Below, in pieces: positions 44,501 to 54,189 of a stretch of 64,000 bases of DNA. Position numbers and translations under genes: made by a program. The first letter of the stretch is position 1. Each line of letters starts with the position of its first letter. The notes under the pieces were generated by a model. The model was not told where the DNA came from and ran no database searches. It saw only the letters and a program-made list of their open reading frames with translations. Source of the stretch: Pomphorhynchus laevis (Eukaryota > Acanthocephala > Palaeacanthocephala > Echinorhynchida > Pomphorhynchidae). The DNA lies in contig WNNJ02001212.1 of assembly GCA_012934845.2 (NCBI GenBank), positions 1 through 64,000 of the forward strand, in the 5' to 3' direction.

Positions 44501-47500
44501 AGGTATACAGACTAAACAATAAAATGTAATATTAGAATATTATGACAAGAGTTAACGCCGTATTTAATTAAAATGGATCGATTATAAAAATTACTCATGT
44601 CAATACAAACTGCGATATTTTGATCATCGATGGAGTTGACTAATAATCAAAGCTTAATCCAATTGTTGTTGGATAAAATCAACGCAATTTTTAAGTTTTT
44701 CAATAAGAGAAATGATATTATCATTTTGTTTTATTCATCAAATATAATCTAATAAATTAAATAAATTAATATTAATATGATTAATTATATGATTCATCAA
44801 ATATAATTATTCAAAATTAATTAAATTTTAATAACACCAGAAAAAATACATATTGCATAATCATATAGTTTATAATTCATAATTATAATAGGCTATGGTC
44901 GACTTTTTTACTACATTAATTTTATATTTTCTTATATTTAATAAAAATTTATAATTTACAATTTTAAAATTATATAATTTATATTTAAAATAAAAAGGTT
45001 TAAGACTGATCTATATATTACAGTTTTATCTTAGATTTTAAAATAAACATCCTGTGATGTTCTCTATGTAGATATTCTAATGAAATTACTTATATTTCGA
45101 TTAAATATAAATATTATTGAAAACACCTCTAGGCGCAATATAAAAGTAAAATCATGAATGTTGCCACATTTCGTGAGGAATTTAATAACCAAAATAATAG
45201 CAGAATCGTTACAAAAATATTAAAATGTTATCATTGAATCGGAATGAGACATGCTGGGTTGAAATATTTGTGAATGGTTTTAGAGCCAACAAACCCAGCC
45301 AAAAAAACGTTTAAGATTTTGTTATCAATATTTCTTCCACCAATTGTGGACATCGTCAGGATAAATTGTAAGAGTTTGTTATAATCAAGATAAAATTATC
45401 TTGATTAAATTATCTTGATTATAACAAACTCTTACAATTTATCCTGACGATGTCCACAATTAGTGGAAGAAATATTGATAACAAAATCTTAAACATTTTT
45501 AACGTTTTTTTGGCTGGGTTTGGCCATAAAACCATTCACAAATAAAATGTTATCGTATAAAAATATTTTGAAAATAAAATATTGCATTTTTATAATTAAA
45601 ATATTTATTGAAATAAATATTAAAATTTTTATTTTGATTGAAGGAATCGGGAAGACTCAAACAGCATAAATTGACTCTAAGCTGTTTCAACTTTTAATTC
45701 TCATTTGTAGGAGGCTACTGCACAACTGGATTGGAGTACAGTAACGCTAGACAGCTCAATCCTAATTGAAATCCTTATTGTTGGATTTTAAATCCTAATT
45801 GTTAGGTCCTGGCGAGCGAATTATTCGCGATGAATATTCTCATCAGTCTTAATTCCTAGTACATAAATGTGTACAAGTTTTTATTGAACTGTCTAGGGGT
45901 GCTGCACTTCAATCCAGTTGTGCAGCAGCTCCCTACAGATGAGACTTAAAAGTCGAAACAGCATAGAGTCAGTTTATGCTGTTTGAGACTTCCCGATACC
46001 TTCAATCAGAATAGAAATAAGCGAGAAAAGTGATTTATTTGTTTCATTACAACCATTATAAATAATATAATGTAATGTAAATATATAATTAATTGGTTAT
46101 GGAAACTAAATATAATGAACATATAAATCTTTGTACACATTTATGATATTAGAAGCATTACCTTTCAGACCAATTAGAACTGGATTCTACGCCTGCTAAG
46201 TCATCATTACTGTCAGCTGTACATTTTTTCAAAGTATCAAGTTGGTCCTGATTATTACTAAAAATAGGAAATCTGTCAAAATTAAATTAATAGTCCGTTT
46301 ATCGATAATAATAAAGTATTTAAAAGAATAAAAAATAAATTATCAAAATTCTCTAACAGCTTACTTACATATTAATACGCTCTTCGAACAATAAACTCAT
46401 AGTCAGTAGATTTCCAAATTTATAACTGAATACTGATCTTTACACAATACAGATGAGCTAAATCAACGAAATTCAATAATTACCTGTCGCGATATATAAG
46501 TTTAATATATCTTTGAAGTTCTTCTTCAGGAACATCTTCCAAATTTAAATGCTTTCAAGGCATTTCGATTTTCCCTAGTGGCAACGGTATGCAGAAACGG
46601 ACATCTATCTCCATTGCGGCATATGTTCTGACTCAAATAAAAGTAGCAGCCATGAAGCTTTTTGCAATTCCGTTTGCAGTTCAGATCTGCACAAAGTCTT
46701 AACTAAAACGCATAATAAAAGTCTATAAAATCTAATTGTTAGCATTGTAAAAACACTATAACAAAAACATCACACAAATCAACGATTACGATGTTTTAGT
46801 TTGTAAACTCAATGGAATCCAAATATGAATAGGAATTGACAGAACTTGAATAATCATCAAGATTTGCCTAAACAGTAATCCAGAACCCAATTTGTACGTG
46901 AAGTTCTAAAATATGTATATGCCGTAGACTTAAAACTTCAAACGGTGATAAGATTAGAATTTGCCTCGAGCATTAAAGCTCTATGTGCCTATCATTTTCT
47001 TAAAAAATTTGCTGAACGCCTTTGATCCAGATATATTAGTATAAATACTTGTCCTTCAGAGAATAAATGTTTATTTCGATAAAATAAACAATTATATTTC
47101 AATTAAAAATCATCTTAAAACTAATTTTTAATATTACCATTCGATTTGTTTCGTCGTTTAGAAGTACAATAAAGCGTTTTAGCAAACTAGCTGGTATTTT
47201 ATCAAGACCAAGTTGTTTGATGACTGGGGCGTTGTGCTTCGAAGAGAAATTATGCTCGAACCAACAATTTATACCATATTTACAGGAACTGGATTGTGAG
47301 TTATCGGTCTGGATATAATTTTTGCATAAATGCAATCGATTACAACTTTTCGAACATTTGGGGTAAAAGCGGCAGAGTTCAATCTAAAATATAAGGTGAA
47401 AAATTAACTCATTTGAAAGAGCGATATAATATTGAAAAGTATTTAATTCAAGTGTGCTCTTTATACAATGTAAAAACAACATTTCGCAGTAAAAATAAAG

Positions 47501-50500
47501 ATTGTATTAAAAATAAATATATTAAAGATATTATAATAATAAATATTTATTAGATTAAATGGGATAGCTACCAGCGCGATTGACTGAACTTTAAAACACC
47601 TAATAAAACAAATATATTTAAACCAATTTTTAAACCTGAATTTTAAAGATATTCCAAATTTAGGTTAATACTCTAATTTAGGTTAAAAAATAATAAGGTA
47701 ACTTATTAGCATTTAGACATTAGCAGAGGACTATCAGCAATTTACTGATATGCAAAGTTTACAATTATTTTCTTACATTAAAGTTCATTGTTGATTTAAT
47801 TCCAGTTTTCGACTAGTAATCAACATTTGGAATAAAACTGTAATTTTAATTTATTGCCTCAATGAGCTTAACTTTTTCTGGTTGTGACACGACATTATCC
47901 TTACAGAAATTGTTCATATTCTTGATACAACCTGTGAGCGTAATGTCGTGACACAACCAAAAGTAAAAGCATTAACATTTGAAATAAAACATCTGGTAAT
48001 TAACATTTGAAAAAAAAAACTATAATTAGTTAATTATTAATTAATTAATTATAGTTTAATTAATTATTACATAGTGCAAAGGGATGATTTAAAGATACAT
48101 TTTTAATACACAATGCAAAGAGAAAGAAATATTTGTGCAATCTATCAATCACTGCAAAGCTTAACTCCTCCTTATTACGTGCTCAGTTATAGTTTTATTA
48201 ATTTTTTATCGATCTATTTTTTTATTATTGTTTATGTTAAACAAACCGTGCATTTTTGGTATAACCATGCATTTAGGGGTCTTAACACAAGCAATCTAAT
48301 GAATAAAAATTTTAAATTTATAAATAAAATACATAAAGTACATATTAATATTACATAAATTGACCTCCTTTCACACATTTGTAAGTTTTCGGTTTGTTAA
48401 ACAAAGTTCAATTAAATTTAATTTAATGAGCAGTTTGTAATTGATTAAAAAAGTAAAAAAAATGAAATTGAAATAATGGCAATTTCAAGGACAAATAAAA
48501 GTCATTTGAGTAAATACGTTTTAAAAGGTGAAATTGCAAGTCCACCAGGTGTGGGACAGTACGTTAAATGTATTTCACTGCATTTTTCAAACCATCACAA
48601 AAACAATATCAAATGCTTAATATATATATATTTTTATAGATAAGAGTATATTCATTAGAAAATTTTTGATGTTATATCTCTATAAAAATTGATGATGAAT
48701 TATCTATTCATATCGATTGTATACTGAATATCAATTTCGATTTTGATTTACAAATTTAAAATATGCAGATACAGAAAATTTCAAAAATTAAAAGAAATAA
48801 ATATAGACAAATATTAAATTCACAAAGCTAACCTTAGAAGTAACAGCAACCTTAATTTCAGAGCCAGAATAAGTTGAAAGTAAGCAAATTCCAGGAAACT
48901 GTAGTGCTAATTTGTATGCAAATCGTACTCCGCTTAACGGGGCGTTACCATTGAAAATACAATTCAATGGCATGACAGTTCGTTTGGCAGTTATCATCTG
49001 TTCTACTATTATATGATATAGCTGGATTTCTTCTTGCTCTTGCGTACCTTATAATGCATAGATAAAATGCAGTCTCACACAAAGAACAATTTTTATTTTA
49101 AAATCATATCGCTAACGTTATATATAATAATTATATAATTATATTATGTTCAGAATAAATAAAGCATTTGAGAAAATAATAAATGAAATAGAGATTGAGG
49201 CTTCGAAGGTCATCGCTTCGACGCTCAGTCAAGAAGTTGCAGAGCTTAAGCGACTAATGCAGACTAACATCAGTAGTGATACAACCAGTACTTTGATGAA
49301 CTCAACAGAATCGTCGTCGCGCAGCTTTGCGCAGGTTGTCGGTTTAAGAAGTTTCGCGTTCGATTTTAGCAGCTTCACAAATAAGCAAGGATCTCTCTCC
49401 TCTTAAGTTTCTCCAAACACTTGATAGTCAATTAAAAAATATCAGCAAACGTAATTATATGAGGATTAGCACAGTCCGCCGACGATGTAAAAAATGTCAA
49501 GGAACTGTTTGCAGAAGTAGGAGTTCAGCTTCCGTCAACTTTGCACGTAAAACTGCGGATGTTTGCAGCCAACAAATCAGATTATCCTCCGTGGTTGATG
49601 GTAACAACCGATGATACTTCCTCGCAGCTAGTAGTTTCAAACTCCCGTCGCTTTAAAGATAACCTTTTATAACTGATAGTTTAAGATATCTTTGGAAGTT
49701 TGAGATTTTTATACTTAGTTAGAATGCGAACATCATTTGGTAGTAACAGGAATCATCAGTTACAAAGATGTAGTGTAATACATCATACCGCTGGAAAACT
49801 TCCTGATCTACAAGACATGTATGATATAGATTACCTAGATTACAAACACTTTGAAGGTTTGCTGAGATGACTAAGACTTAATTCAATGCAAATTCTTGCA
49901 ACTGTCTTAAAATTATAATTAGCAATGTCTTTGACTTCAATCTCCTGCCGGATAACTTATAAGACTAAAAGAAATGCCTCTACAGAAAACTGAATCTTTA
50001 ATAGCCCATTTTAAAAGATGGACACTATCATCAAAGTTTGCTCGTTTCCATGAACCTTCCGTAGTTTTAGCACAACATAGACATACGTCTTATTCACAAC
50101 ATCATCTTGACGTTGAGAGCGTTTAGAATATCTGGTCACATTTTACCAATATTAACGGGTTTATATTAAATCGGCCCAATTCACAGTGTCATAAAAGAGG
50201 TGACCTCGTTGGTCAACTCTATTTATAGGTAATCAACGAGGTTTATAAGTTTGGGATTCTGCAAGGACACAAAGAACAAAGAATATAAAAATATTTATCG
50301 CAGAAATATCGAATGATACTTACGATAATGACTCCATATTTTTAAAAACTGAATAGTGCAATAAAAATAAATAATGTTTATTATTCATAATATTGGAATC
50401 ATATAATTATGTTTATAATTATAATCATTATATTATATTATGTTTAGATTATATTGTATATATTATCTAATATATTCGAAATTATATTAAATCACGATAT

Positions 50501-50804
50501 TACGCTCTGTAATTTCAGTTCGAAATTACTCTTATGTTTTATTCTGTTTTATTAACTTTAAAAATGTTAATTAAATTTAGTGCTTCTTTAATTAGAGGTG
50601 ATTACGTGGGGGAAAACTGTAGACGTAATCAAAAGCCGTAGCAATTAAGACCATCAACTAATGGTTCTAATTAGTCAAGTGTGATTGATTTTAAAACTGA
50701 AAATCGAACTTACACAATTTTCTATTTAAGGAAGTGTTCGCTGTTTGGTAATATGAGCGATCGCGATTGCGATTTCGGCGTTCTTTTTCCATGTGAAATT
50801 CAAT
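41138..50804 (-). CDS. ZAP/PARP12-like CCCH zinc-finger protein with degenerate PARP domain (8 exons)
   Basis: Minus-strand exons: 50804-50714 (ATG at 50792), 49047-48833, 47383-47138, 46702-46484, 46425-46369, 46257-46162, 44511-44269, 41549-41138. All have AG/GT borders and the junction phases agree (1, 0, 0, 2, 2, 2, 2), about 520 aa. Order: basic N-terminus (ERRNRNRDR), a winged-helix-like N-terminal domain, four CCCH fingers, a linker, and a region resembling the PARP catalytic fold. Vertebrate ZAP binds CpG-rich viral RNA through four such fingers and carries an inactive PARP domain; PARP12 shares the layout with an active one. Function here is inferred from architecture. One frame discontinuity lies in the fourth exon, so the gene is mutated, recently lost, or affected by a sequence error. 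Its introns hold a PLE, two foldback elements and a LINE piece. The PARP assignment is weaker than the zinc fingers. Confidence 0.7.
42130..43515 (+). mobile_element. Penelope-like element with GIY-YIG domain, antisense in ZAP-like intron 7
   Basis: RT blocks: 'KPDSYIKDGPDFALKVRQF', 'VRSLFTNVPFMKAIQYAVD', the AMSSPLGPTLSN box, 'WRYVDDVF'-like remnant and 'TLYTMPGIRWLSPNWSSYVS'. The open stretch 43125-43508 holds the GIY-YIG endonuclease: AYRINCNVCEQSYVGQMSQK, LCKRINQHKY, then NHAMDTDHDINWDN. The RT part is broken in several places, while the endonuclease part is intact in frame. It lies opposite to the host transcript. Confidence 0.8.
43608..43650 (+). ncRNA. Hammerhead-like motif downstream of PLE
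   Basis: TTGAAAA, stem II gacac-tg-tgttg, GAAA, GCTTGC, about 100 bp after the PLE stop. Position and sequence fit the hammerhead found in PLE terminal repeats, but the core has two changes. Confidence 0.4.
43651..44268. other. Intron 7 remainder of ZAP-like gene
   Basis: AT-rich sequence with no element recognised between the PLE and exon 7. Confidence 0.45.
44269..44511 (-). CDS. ZAP-like gene, exon 7 (start of PARP-like region)
   Basis: 243 bp, phase 2 on both sides, so skipping it would keep the frame. Acceptor 'cattttattgtttag' is strong; donor GTGCCT is weak. The end, VISVKKISNSILSEQFI, fits the PARP entry motif (I..I.RIQN..LWE.Y), which in PARP12 precedes the catalytic His strand. 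Confidence 0.55.
45321..45365 (-). ncRNA. Hammerhead ribozyme candidate, left arm
   Basis: Minus strand (same sense as the ZAP-like transcript): stem I TTATC/GATAA, core CTGACGA, stem II TCCAC/GTGGA with loop aattg, then GAAA. TATT follows, giving the 2-bp stem III with U at the cleavage site. All core positions fit CUGANGA..GAAA. Confidence 0.65.
45439..45482 (+). ncRNA. Hammerhead ribozyme candidate, right arm
   Basis: Mirror of the left-arm unit: TTATC, CTGACGA (45444-45450), TCCAC-aatta-GTGGA, GAAA (45469-45472), TATT, GATAAC. One loop change from the left copy; the core is identical. Confidence 0.65.
45630..46016. mobile_element. MITE with long (about 140-bp) terminal inverted repeats, in ZAP-like intron 6
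   Basis: Left arm 'attttgattgaagg', 'gactcaaacagcataaa', 'ctggattggagtacag' is mirrored on the right by 'ctggattgaagtgcag'-type, 'gtttgagacttcccgat' and 'ccttcaatcagaat'. Arms diverge by about 10-15%. The centre (about 45775-45875) is unique and non-coding. No transposase. Confidence 0.75.
46162..46257 (-). CDS. ZAP-like gene, exon 6 (linker)
   Basis: 96 bp. Acceptor 'cctatttttag', donor GTAATG. Reads NNQDQLDTLKKCTADSNDDL, then AGVESSSNWSE, a hydrophilic linker. The phase agrees on both sides. Confidence 0.6.
46369..46425 (-). CDS. ZAP-like gene, exon 5
   Basis: 57 bp between an acceptor 'cagtattcag' and a perfect GTAAGT donor. Reads SYKFGNLLTMSLLFEERIN in the phase set by its neighbours. 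Confidence 0.6.
46484..46702 (-). CDS. ZAP-like gene, exon 4 (CCCH fingers 3 and 4), with frame discontinuity
   Basis: Acceptor 'ttattatgcgttttag', donor GTAATT. Finger 3 is CADLNCKRNCKKLH (C-x4-C-x3-C-x3-H) and finger 4 ends CRNGDRCPFLH. After NRNALKA the incoming frame soon reaches a TGA, while the next frame continues sensibly as LNLEDVPEEELQRYIKLIYR and supplies the phase the next exon needs. The shift falls in 'gcatttaaattt', a T/A run; one base too many there explains it. Confidence 0.75.
47138..47383 (-). CDS. ZAP-like gene, exon 3 (CCCH fingers 1 and 2)
   Basis: Acceptor 'cttatattttag', donor GTAATA. Finger 1 is CRFYPKCSKSCNRLH (C-x5-C-x3-C-x3-H). Finger 2 is C-x13-C-x5-C-x3-H, ending CKYGINCWFEH. 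It then has SKHNAPVIKQLGLDKIPASL, the helical linker seen after each finger pair in ZAP and PARP12. Confidence 0.8.
47860..47985. mobile_element. Small foldback element in ZAP-like intron 2
   Basis: 'ggttgtgacacgacatta' (47879-47896) and 'taatgtcgtgacacaacc' (about 47941-47958) form near-perfect arms. Weaker inverted similarity continues outward ('agcttaacttttt' and 'aaaagtaaaagcatt'). No coding. Confidence 0.65.
48833..49047 (-). CDS. ZAP-like gene, exon 2 (N-terminal helical domain)
   Basis: Reads TQEQEEIQLYHIIVEQMITA, then LSGVRFAYKLALQFPGICLL and a strand-like SGSEIKVAVTSK. It matches in position and pattern the winged-helix-like domain before the fingers of ZAP ('L..I......L.EVL......FVVL'). 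Donor GTTAGC, phase 0. The acceptor 'ctatgcattataag' is only moderate. Confidence 0.6.
49146..50260 (+). mobile_element. LINE ORF1-like fragment, antisense in ZAP-like intron 1
   Basis: An open stretch 49146-49406 with a coiled-coil-like 'SQEVAELKRLM' and SSRSFAQVVG is followed, across frames, by 'VKELFAEVGVQLPSTLHVKL' and 'AANKSDYPPWLMVTTDDTS', a pattern seen in first ORFs of some non-LTR elements. Further downstream only scattered codons are readable. Assignment to a family is uncertain. Confidence 0.45.
50714..50804 (-). CDS. ZAP-like gene, exon 1 (start-codon exon)
   Basis: Acceptor 'tgttttattttaag' precedes 50804, and a perfect GTAAGT donor follows 50714. The ATG at 50792 starts MEKERRNRNRDRSYYQTANT, then SLNRKL. 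The exon leaves one nucleotide (T) that joins GT of the next exon to make Cys. Because an acceptor precedes it, an untranslated exon or spliced leader probably lies upstream. Confidence 0.55.
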
Positions 50805-50914
50805 CTTAAAATAAAACATATTTTTAAATTTAACGCGAAAATCATTGATAAACATCAAATAGCAAACAATTATATATAGCTGATGATCGAAGTCTACTTA
50901 TTTAGAAGCAAAAA

Positions 50915-50992
50915 TTGACGTTTCGGGCTACTAGCCCTTGGTCAATTTACTAATTACAGTTGAAGAAGGGCGAGTATTCCGAAACGTCAAAT
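50915..50992. repeat. Inverted pair of degenerate hammerhead-like motifs (PLE-type)
   Basis: Minus: TTGACCA, stem gggctagtagccc, GAAACGTC (50945-50919). Plus: TTGAAGA, gggcgagtattcc, GAAACGTC (50962-50990). GAAACGTC supplies a 2-bp stem III and the cleavage C, but both cores deviate from CUGANGA. Confidence 0.5.
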
Positions 50993-51304
50993 ACATTTTG
51001 CCCTGCTTATTGCCAGGTATTTCTACTCATTTTCAAAACTAAATGGCCAAATTCCAATTAGAGAATTCCCGACGATGGTTTATAAACAATACCAAGCTAT
51101 ACATACACGTCGTTTATACATACGATGTGTATTGTTTGATGGTGAGCTTGTCAATTATATCAGAATGATGAATTGTCTTTGGAACTATAGCCTTAATGAC
51201 TTATGTTACTGCTCTGAATATACGAAATCGAGGCACTCCTGTATTCGTTTACAAACTTACAAATGATGCTGATAGGATGGTAAAATTATCAGTTCAGTTT
51301 GTAG

Positions 51305-52080
51305 AAAAAAAGATTTATTTTAACGTGGCAAATGCGTGTCAGCGCACGCTTACATGACCACAACAAAACAAGACTGTGAATCAGGTGTCGAGAAGGTGTG
51401 AACGGAGGAGGTGTTTGAATGTGATAAAGGAGGGAGCGCGGCGGACGTCTAAATGGAGTCGATTCCAGGCGAGTGAGGCGACGACGAGGAAGGATCAGAG
51501 ACCATAGTTGTTGGAGTAATTGGGAACGTAGAGTAAGAGGGAATGACAGGAACGCAGCGATAGCGAGGTGGGACAAGTGTCGTTTAAGAAAGGAAGGTTG
51601 ATGAACGATGGGGAGCCGACAGCGATGAGACGAAAAGGTTACGAGAAGGCGGAGTTTGATGCGGATGTGGATGGTGGGCCAGGAGAGTTGGGCAAGATAT
51701 GGTGATGTGTGGTCGAAGCGACGGAGACGAAAGAGCACTCGAACGGCGGAGTTGATTATTCGTTGTAGGGGTAGGATGATGGATTTTGGATAATTTGCGA
51801 AAAGGCTGAGGCAGTAATCGATATTAGGGAAGAGAAGTGATTAAAGAAGAGACATACAAGAACGAAAGTCGATAAGTGGGGGGATACGGCGGATGTCACG
51901 GAGAAAAGAGTTAGGCGAACGAACCTTTGTAATGGACGAAGGGTTTAAGGATAAAGGTGAAGGTGATCATCGAAATAGAAGCCTAAGAAAGTGAGATTGT
52001 GGATTATGGGGATGAACGATTAGGCAAAAGATACAGTGGAGTGATATGTTAGGTTGACGGGGATGCAAGCCTAAGACAGT
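51305..52080 (-). mobile_element. LINE-B, RT C-terminus and 3' end
   Basis: Minus strand: FRLRRFDHTSPYLAQLSWPT, 'IKLRLLVTFSSHRCRLPIVH', 'LRSQLLQQLWSLILPRRR'. The 3' tail complement (51310-51360) equals that at 13391-13440. The YADD-containing part is eroded beyond 51800. 5'-truncated. Confidence 0.75.
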
Positions 52081-52789
52081 TACGAAGGATTATGTGGATT
52101 AATGAAGGGTGTAATGACTTCCTTCATGACTTCGTGATTGAACCCTTCAATCATGACTTCTAAGCGTCATAATTAGAAGTCAGGGAATCGTAACTATGGA
52201 ATCGTAATTTACGATTCCGTAGCTATTCTATGGAATCGTAAAAAAGGAATATGTTAACGATCCTATGAAAATCATTAAAACGTTTCCTGATGTTGCTGCG
52301 CTATCTTTAAATCGAGATAATGCTAATAAAGTCATGACTTATGCAGCTTTACTAAACCTCATAATTTTTATATAATGCAGTGTCTTCAACATTCTTTTCT
52401 ACGCCCCTACCAATATTGACAATTTCACTGTTATATCATTTGCCTCAAAGATTTGTATATTCCCAATTTCACAATATATTTTTTTCAATTCAAAAATTTT
52501 TGACTTAAACTGCGTAAAATACAAAATTATTTAGATAACACATTAACAAATCGACTCACATCAATTGTATATACTCTTAAATTAAAAACATATGTAGTTT
52601 ATCAGCTGAATTTTTGGATTTCATTTTCACACATATTTCACATTTCTTTTGTTTGTTATGGAGTTCGCTCACCGAATTTACAACTCAGAGAGCTTCGACA
52701 AATTGATAGACTGATAAACTTCCAAATGAGGCCTTACTTTAAGAGAGTAAGTCTTTATATCTTCACCCATACTCTCTCAAGTATTCAGT
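52081..52789. other. Spacer with imperfect hairpins
   Basis: 52186-52245 carries 'ggaatcgtaactatgg', 'aatcgtaatttacgattcc' and 'tctatggaatcgtaa', a nested inverted repeat. 'catgactt' motifs recur at 52120-52170. Nothing coding recognised. Confidence 0.5.
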
Positions 52790-53125
52790 ATTGTCTGTAT
52801 CCTTCTTAACATTCCTTTTGATAACTCTTGTCCTGTTTACTGTTCTTTGCGTCCCCGTAATTCCCTTTTTTACATGTCCCAAACTACTCTACCTCGTTAG
52901 GCTTCCGCTTCTTTCTTGTGGCTGCTCCTCTATCGTGGAATCATCTGCCCATTCTGCCCAATTGAAGCTCGCCAGTCAATTTGCCTGCTGAGCTTCAAAC
53001 GCCAAATACGATCTCATTTAAACAAATAAAACAATTTATTTGTATGTTGTTTGCTGTTTTTTTAGTTAGTGGACTTGTAAGCGTTCAGCTGTCACGCATT
53101 TGCCACGTTAAATAAATAAATTATT
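52790..53125 (+). mobile_element. LINE-B, extreme 3' end
   Basis: RT C-terminal residue pattern in mixed frames (like 29640-29990 in complement), then 'gtggacttgtaagcg' and 'cacgcatttgccacgtta', the family's 3' terminus. Plus strand, heavily 5'-truncated. Confidence 0.65.
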
Positions 53126-53579
53126 ATAGTATATATAATTCGTATACCTATCGCCCGCGTCGCTTTTAATATTCATTCACTTCTCCAAACTTTAATGCCC
53201 ATGTATCTTTAAGCATATAAATTTTCGTCTATTTATATTTACAATATTAATTATTATTTTATATACATCTTTATTATCTCAAACTATGCAATTTTTTATC
53301 TCTATGCTTCTTTTTCTTCTATATCCTCGAATACTCATCAAGCTTTAATCGTCAATTTTACTCTTTTGCCACATCTTTAGCCGGAAACTCCTCCTATACA
53401 TTCGTAATTCTACATTCTTCATATCTTTCAAAATATTATCCACATATTTCTAATCTATGTTAGAGTATTTTATTTTTTGCTGAATAACATGTCGGTAAAA
53501 CTTCTATCTCGTAAAATTTATAGTTTAGTTTAAATTAGAAGAAAGATGGCAGAAACCAACGCAAAATTTATTTAATTGA
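53126..53579. other. Spacer, nothing recognised
   Basis: T/C- and A/T-rich sequence without a usable frame. Confidence 0.4.
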
Positions 53580-53615
53580 ATATTTAGATGCCTAGCTGGC
53601 ATCATCTTCAGCAAT
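53580..53615 (-). ncRNA. Hammerhead-like motif, degenerate
   Basis: Minus strand CTGAAGA (consensus), stem II gatgcc-agct-aggcatc, but TAAA replaces GAAA, followed by TATTC. Confidence 0.4.
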
Positions 53616-53983
53616 TGTAATTAGCTAGAACACTTATAAATTTTCTTCAAGAAAATTTAACATTAATCTTGACATAAAATGACGAATGAATTTTGGCAGA
53701 TGTTCCAGTAACCTTACTCTAGAAATTAATATTAAGCCAGAATATAGCCTAATATGCTAATATGACCCTTGTCCATTGGCACCTTAACACACACTGCCAA
53801 GTGTGACAGGGTCTTAAGGTTTTAGTACTCAGTTTAAATCTTAAACTTTTTGAAATATAAATGGAATCCCTACAAGACGCTTTTAACTTTTTCCAATTTG
53901 TCAGTTTTTTTAATTTCAATAAGTGATTGATTATATAAATGTCTAAGATCTGTTAAAAATATGCAGTGACATATTTTTGATAG

Positions 53984-54125
53984 CGCAAACCGTTTAGCAA
54001 GAATGAACGGTTTGCGTCCAATTCGTCCCTCAGTGGGCTTTATCAATTGTATAATTTATCTCTTTAATTTTTAAAGCTTTAAAAATTGACGTTTTGTTCC
54101 TTAGTGGGCTTTTTCAATTGTATAA
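53984..54125. repeat. Hairpin plus two diverged hammerhead-like motifs in direct repeat
   Basis: Hairpin gcaaaccgtt/aacggtttgc at 53984-54015. A 60-bp-scale direct repeat ('agtgggctttntcaattgta') occurs at 54033 and 54104. On the minus strand each repeat reads (T)TGATAA/TTGAAAA, agcccact-agggac-like stem, then GACGAA or AACAAAACGTC. This is the layout of a PLE terminal repeat ahead of the RT fragment that follows. Confidence 0.4.
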
Positions 54126-54189
54126 TTTATCTCTTTAATTTTAAAAGCTTTGAAAATTAAAGCTTTAATTTTTAAAGCTTTAAACATTA

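Larger units (their letters stand above)
45267..45543. mobile_element. Foldback element with two near-consensus hammerhead cores, in ZAP-like intron 6
   Basis: Arms of about 125 bp are nearly perfect inverted repeats, from 'atttgtgaatggtttta' to 'ataaaaccattcacaaat', meeting at an AT-rich centre (about 45396-45412). Each arm holds a hammerhead-like unit in opposite orientation. 'aaaatgttatc' occurs at 45222-45232 and immediately to the right at 45544-45554 and may be a target duplication of a slightly larger element. Confidence 0.85.
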
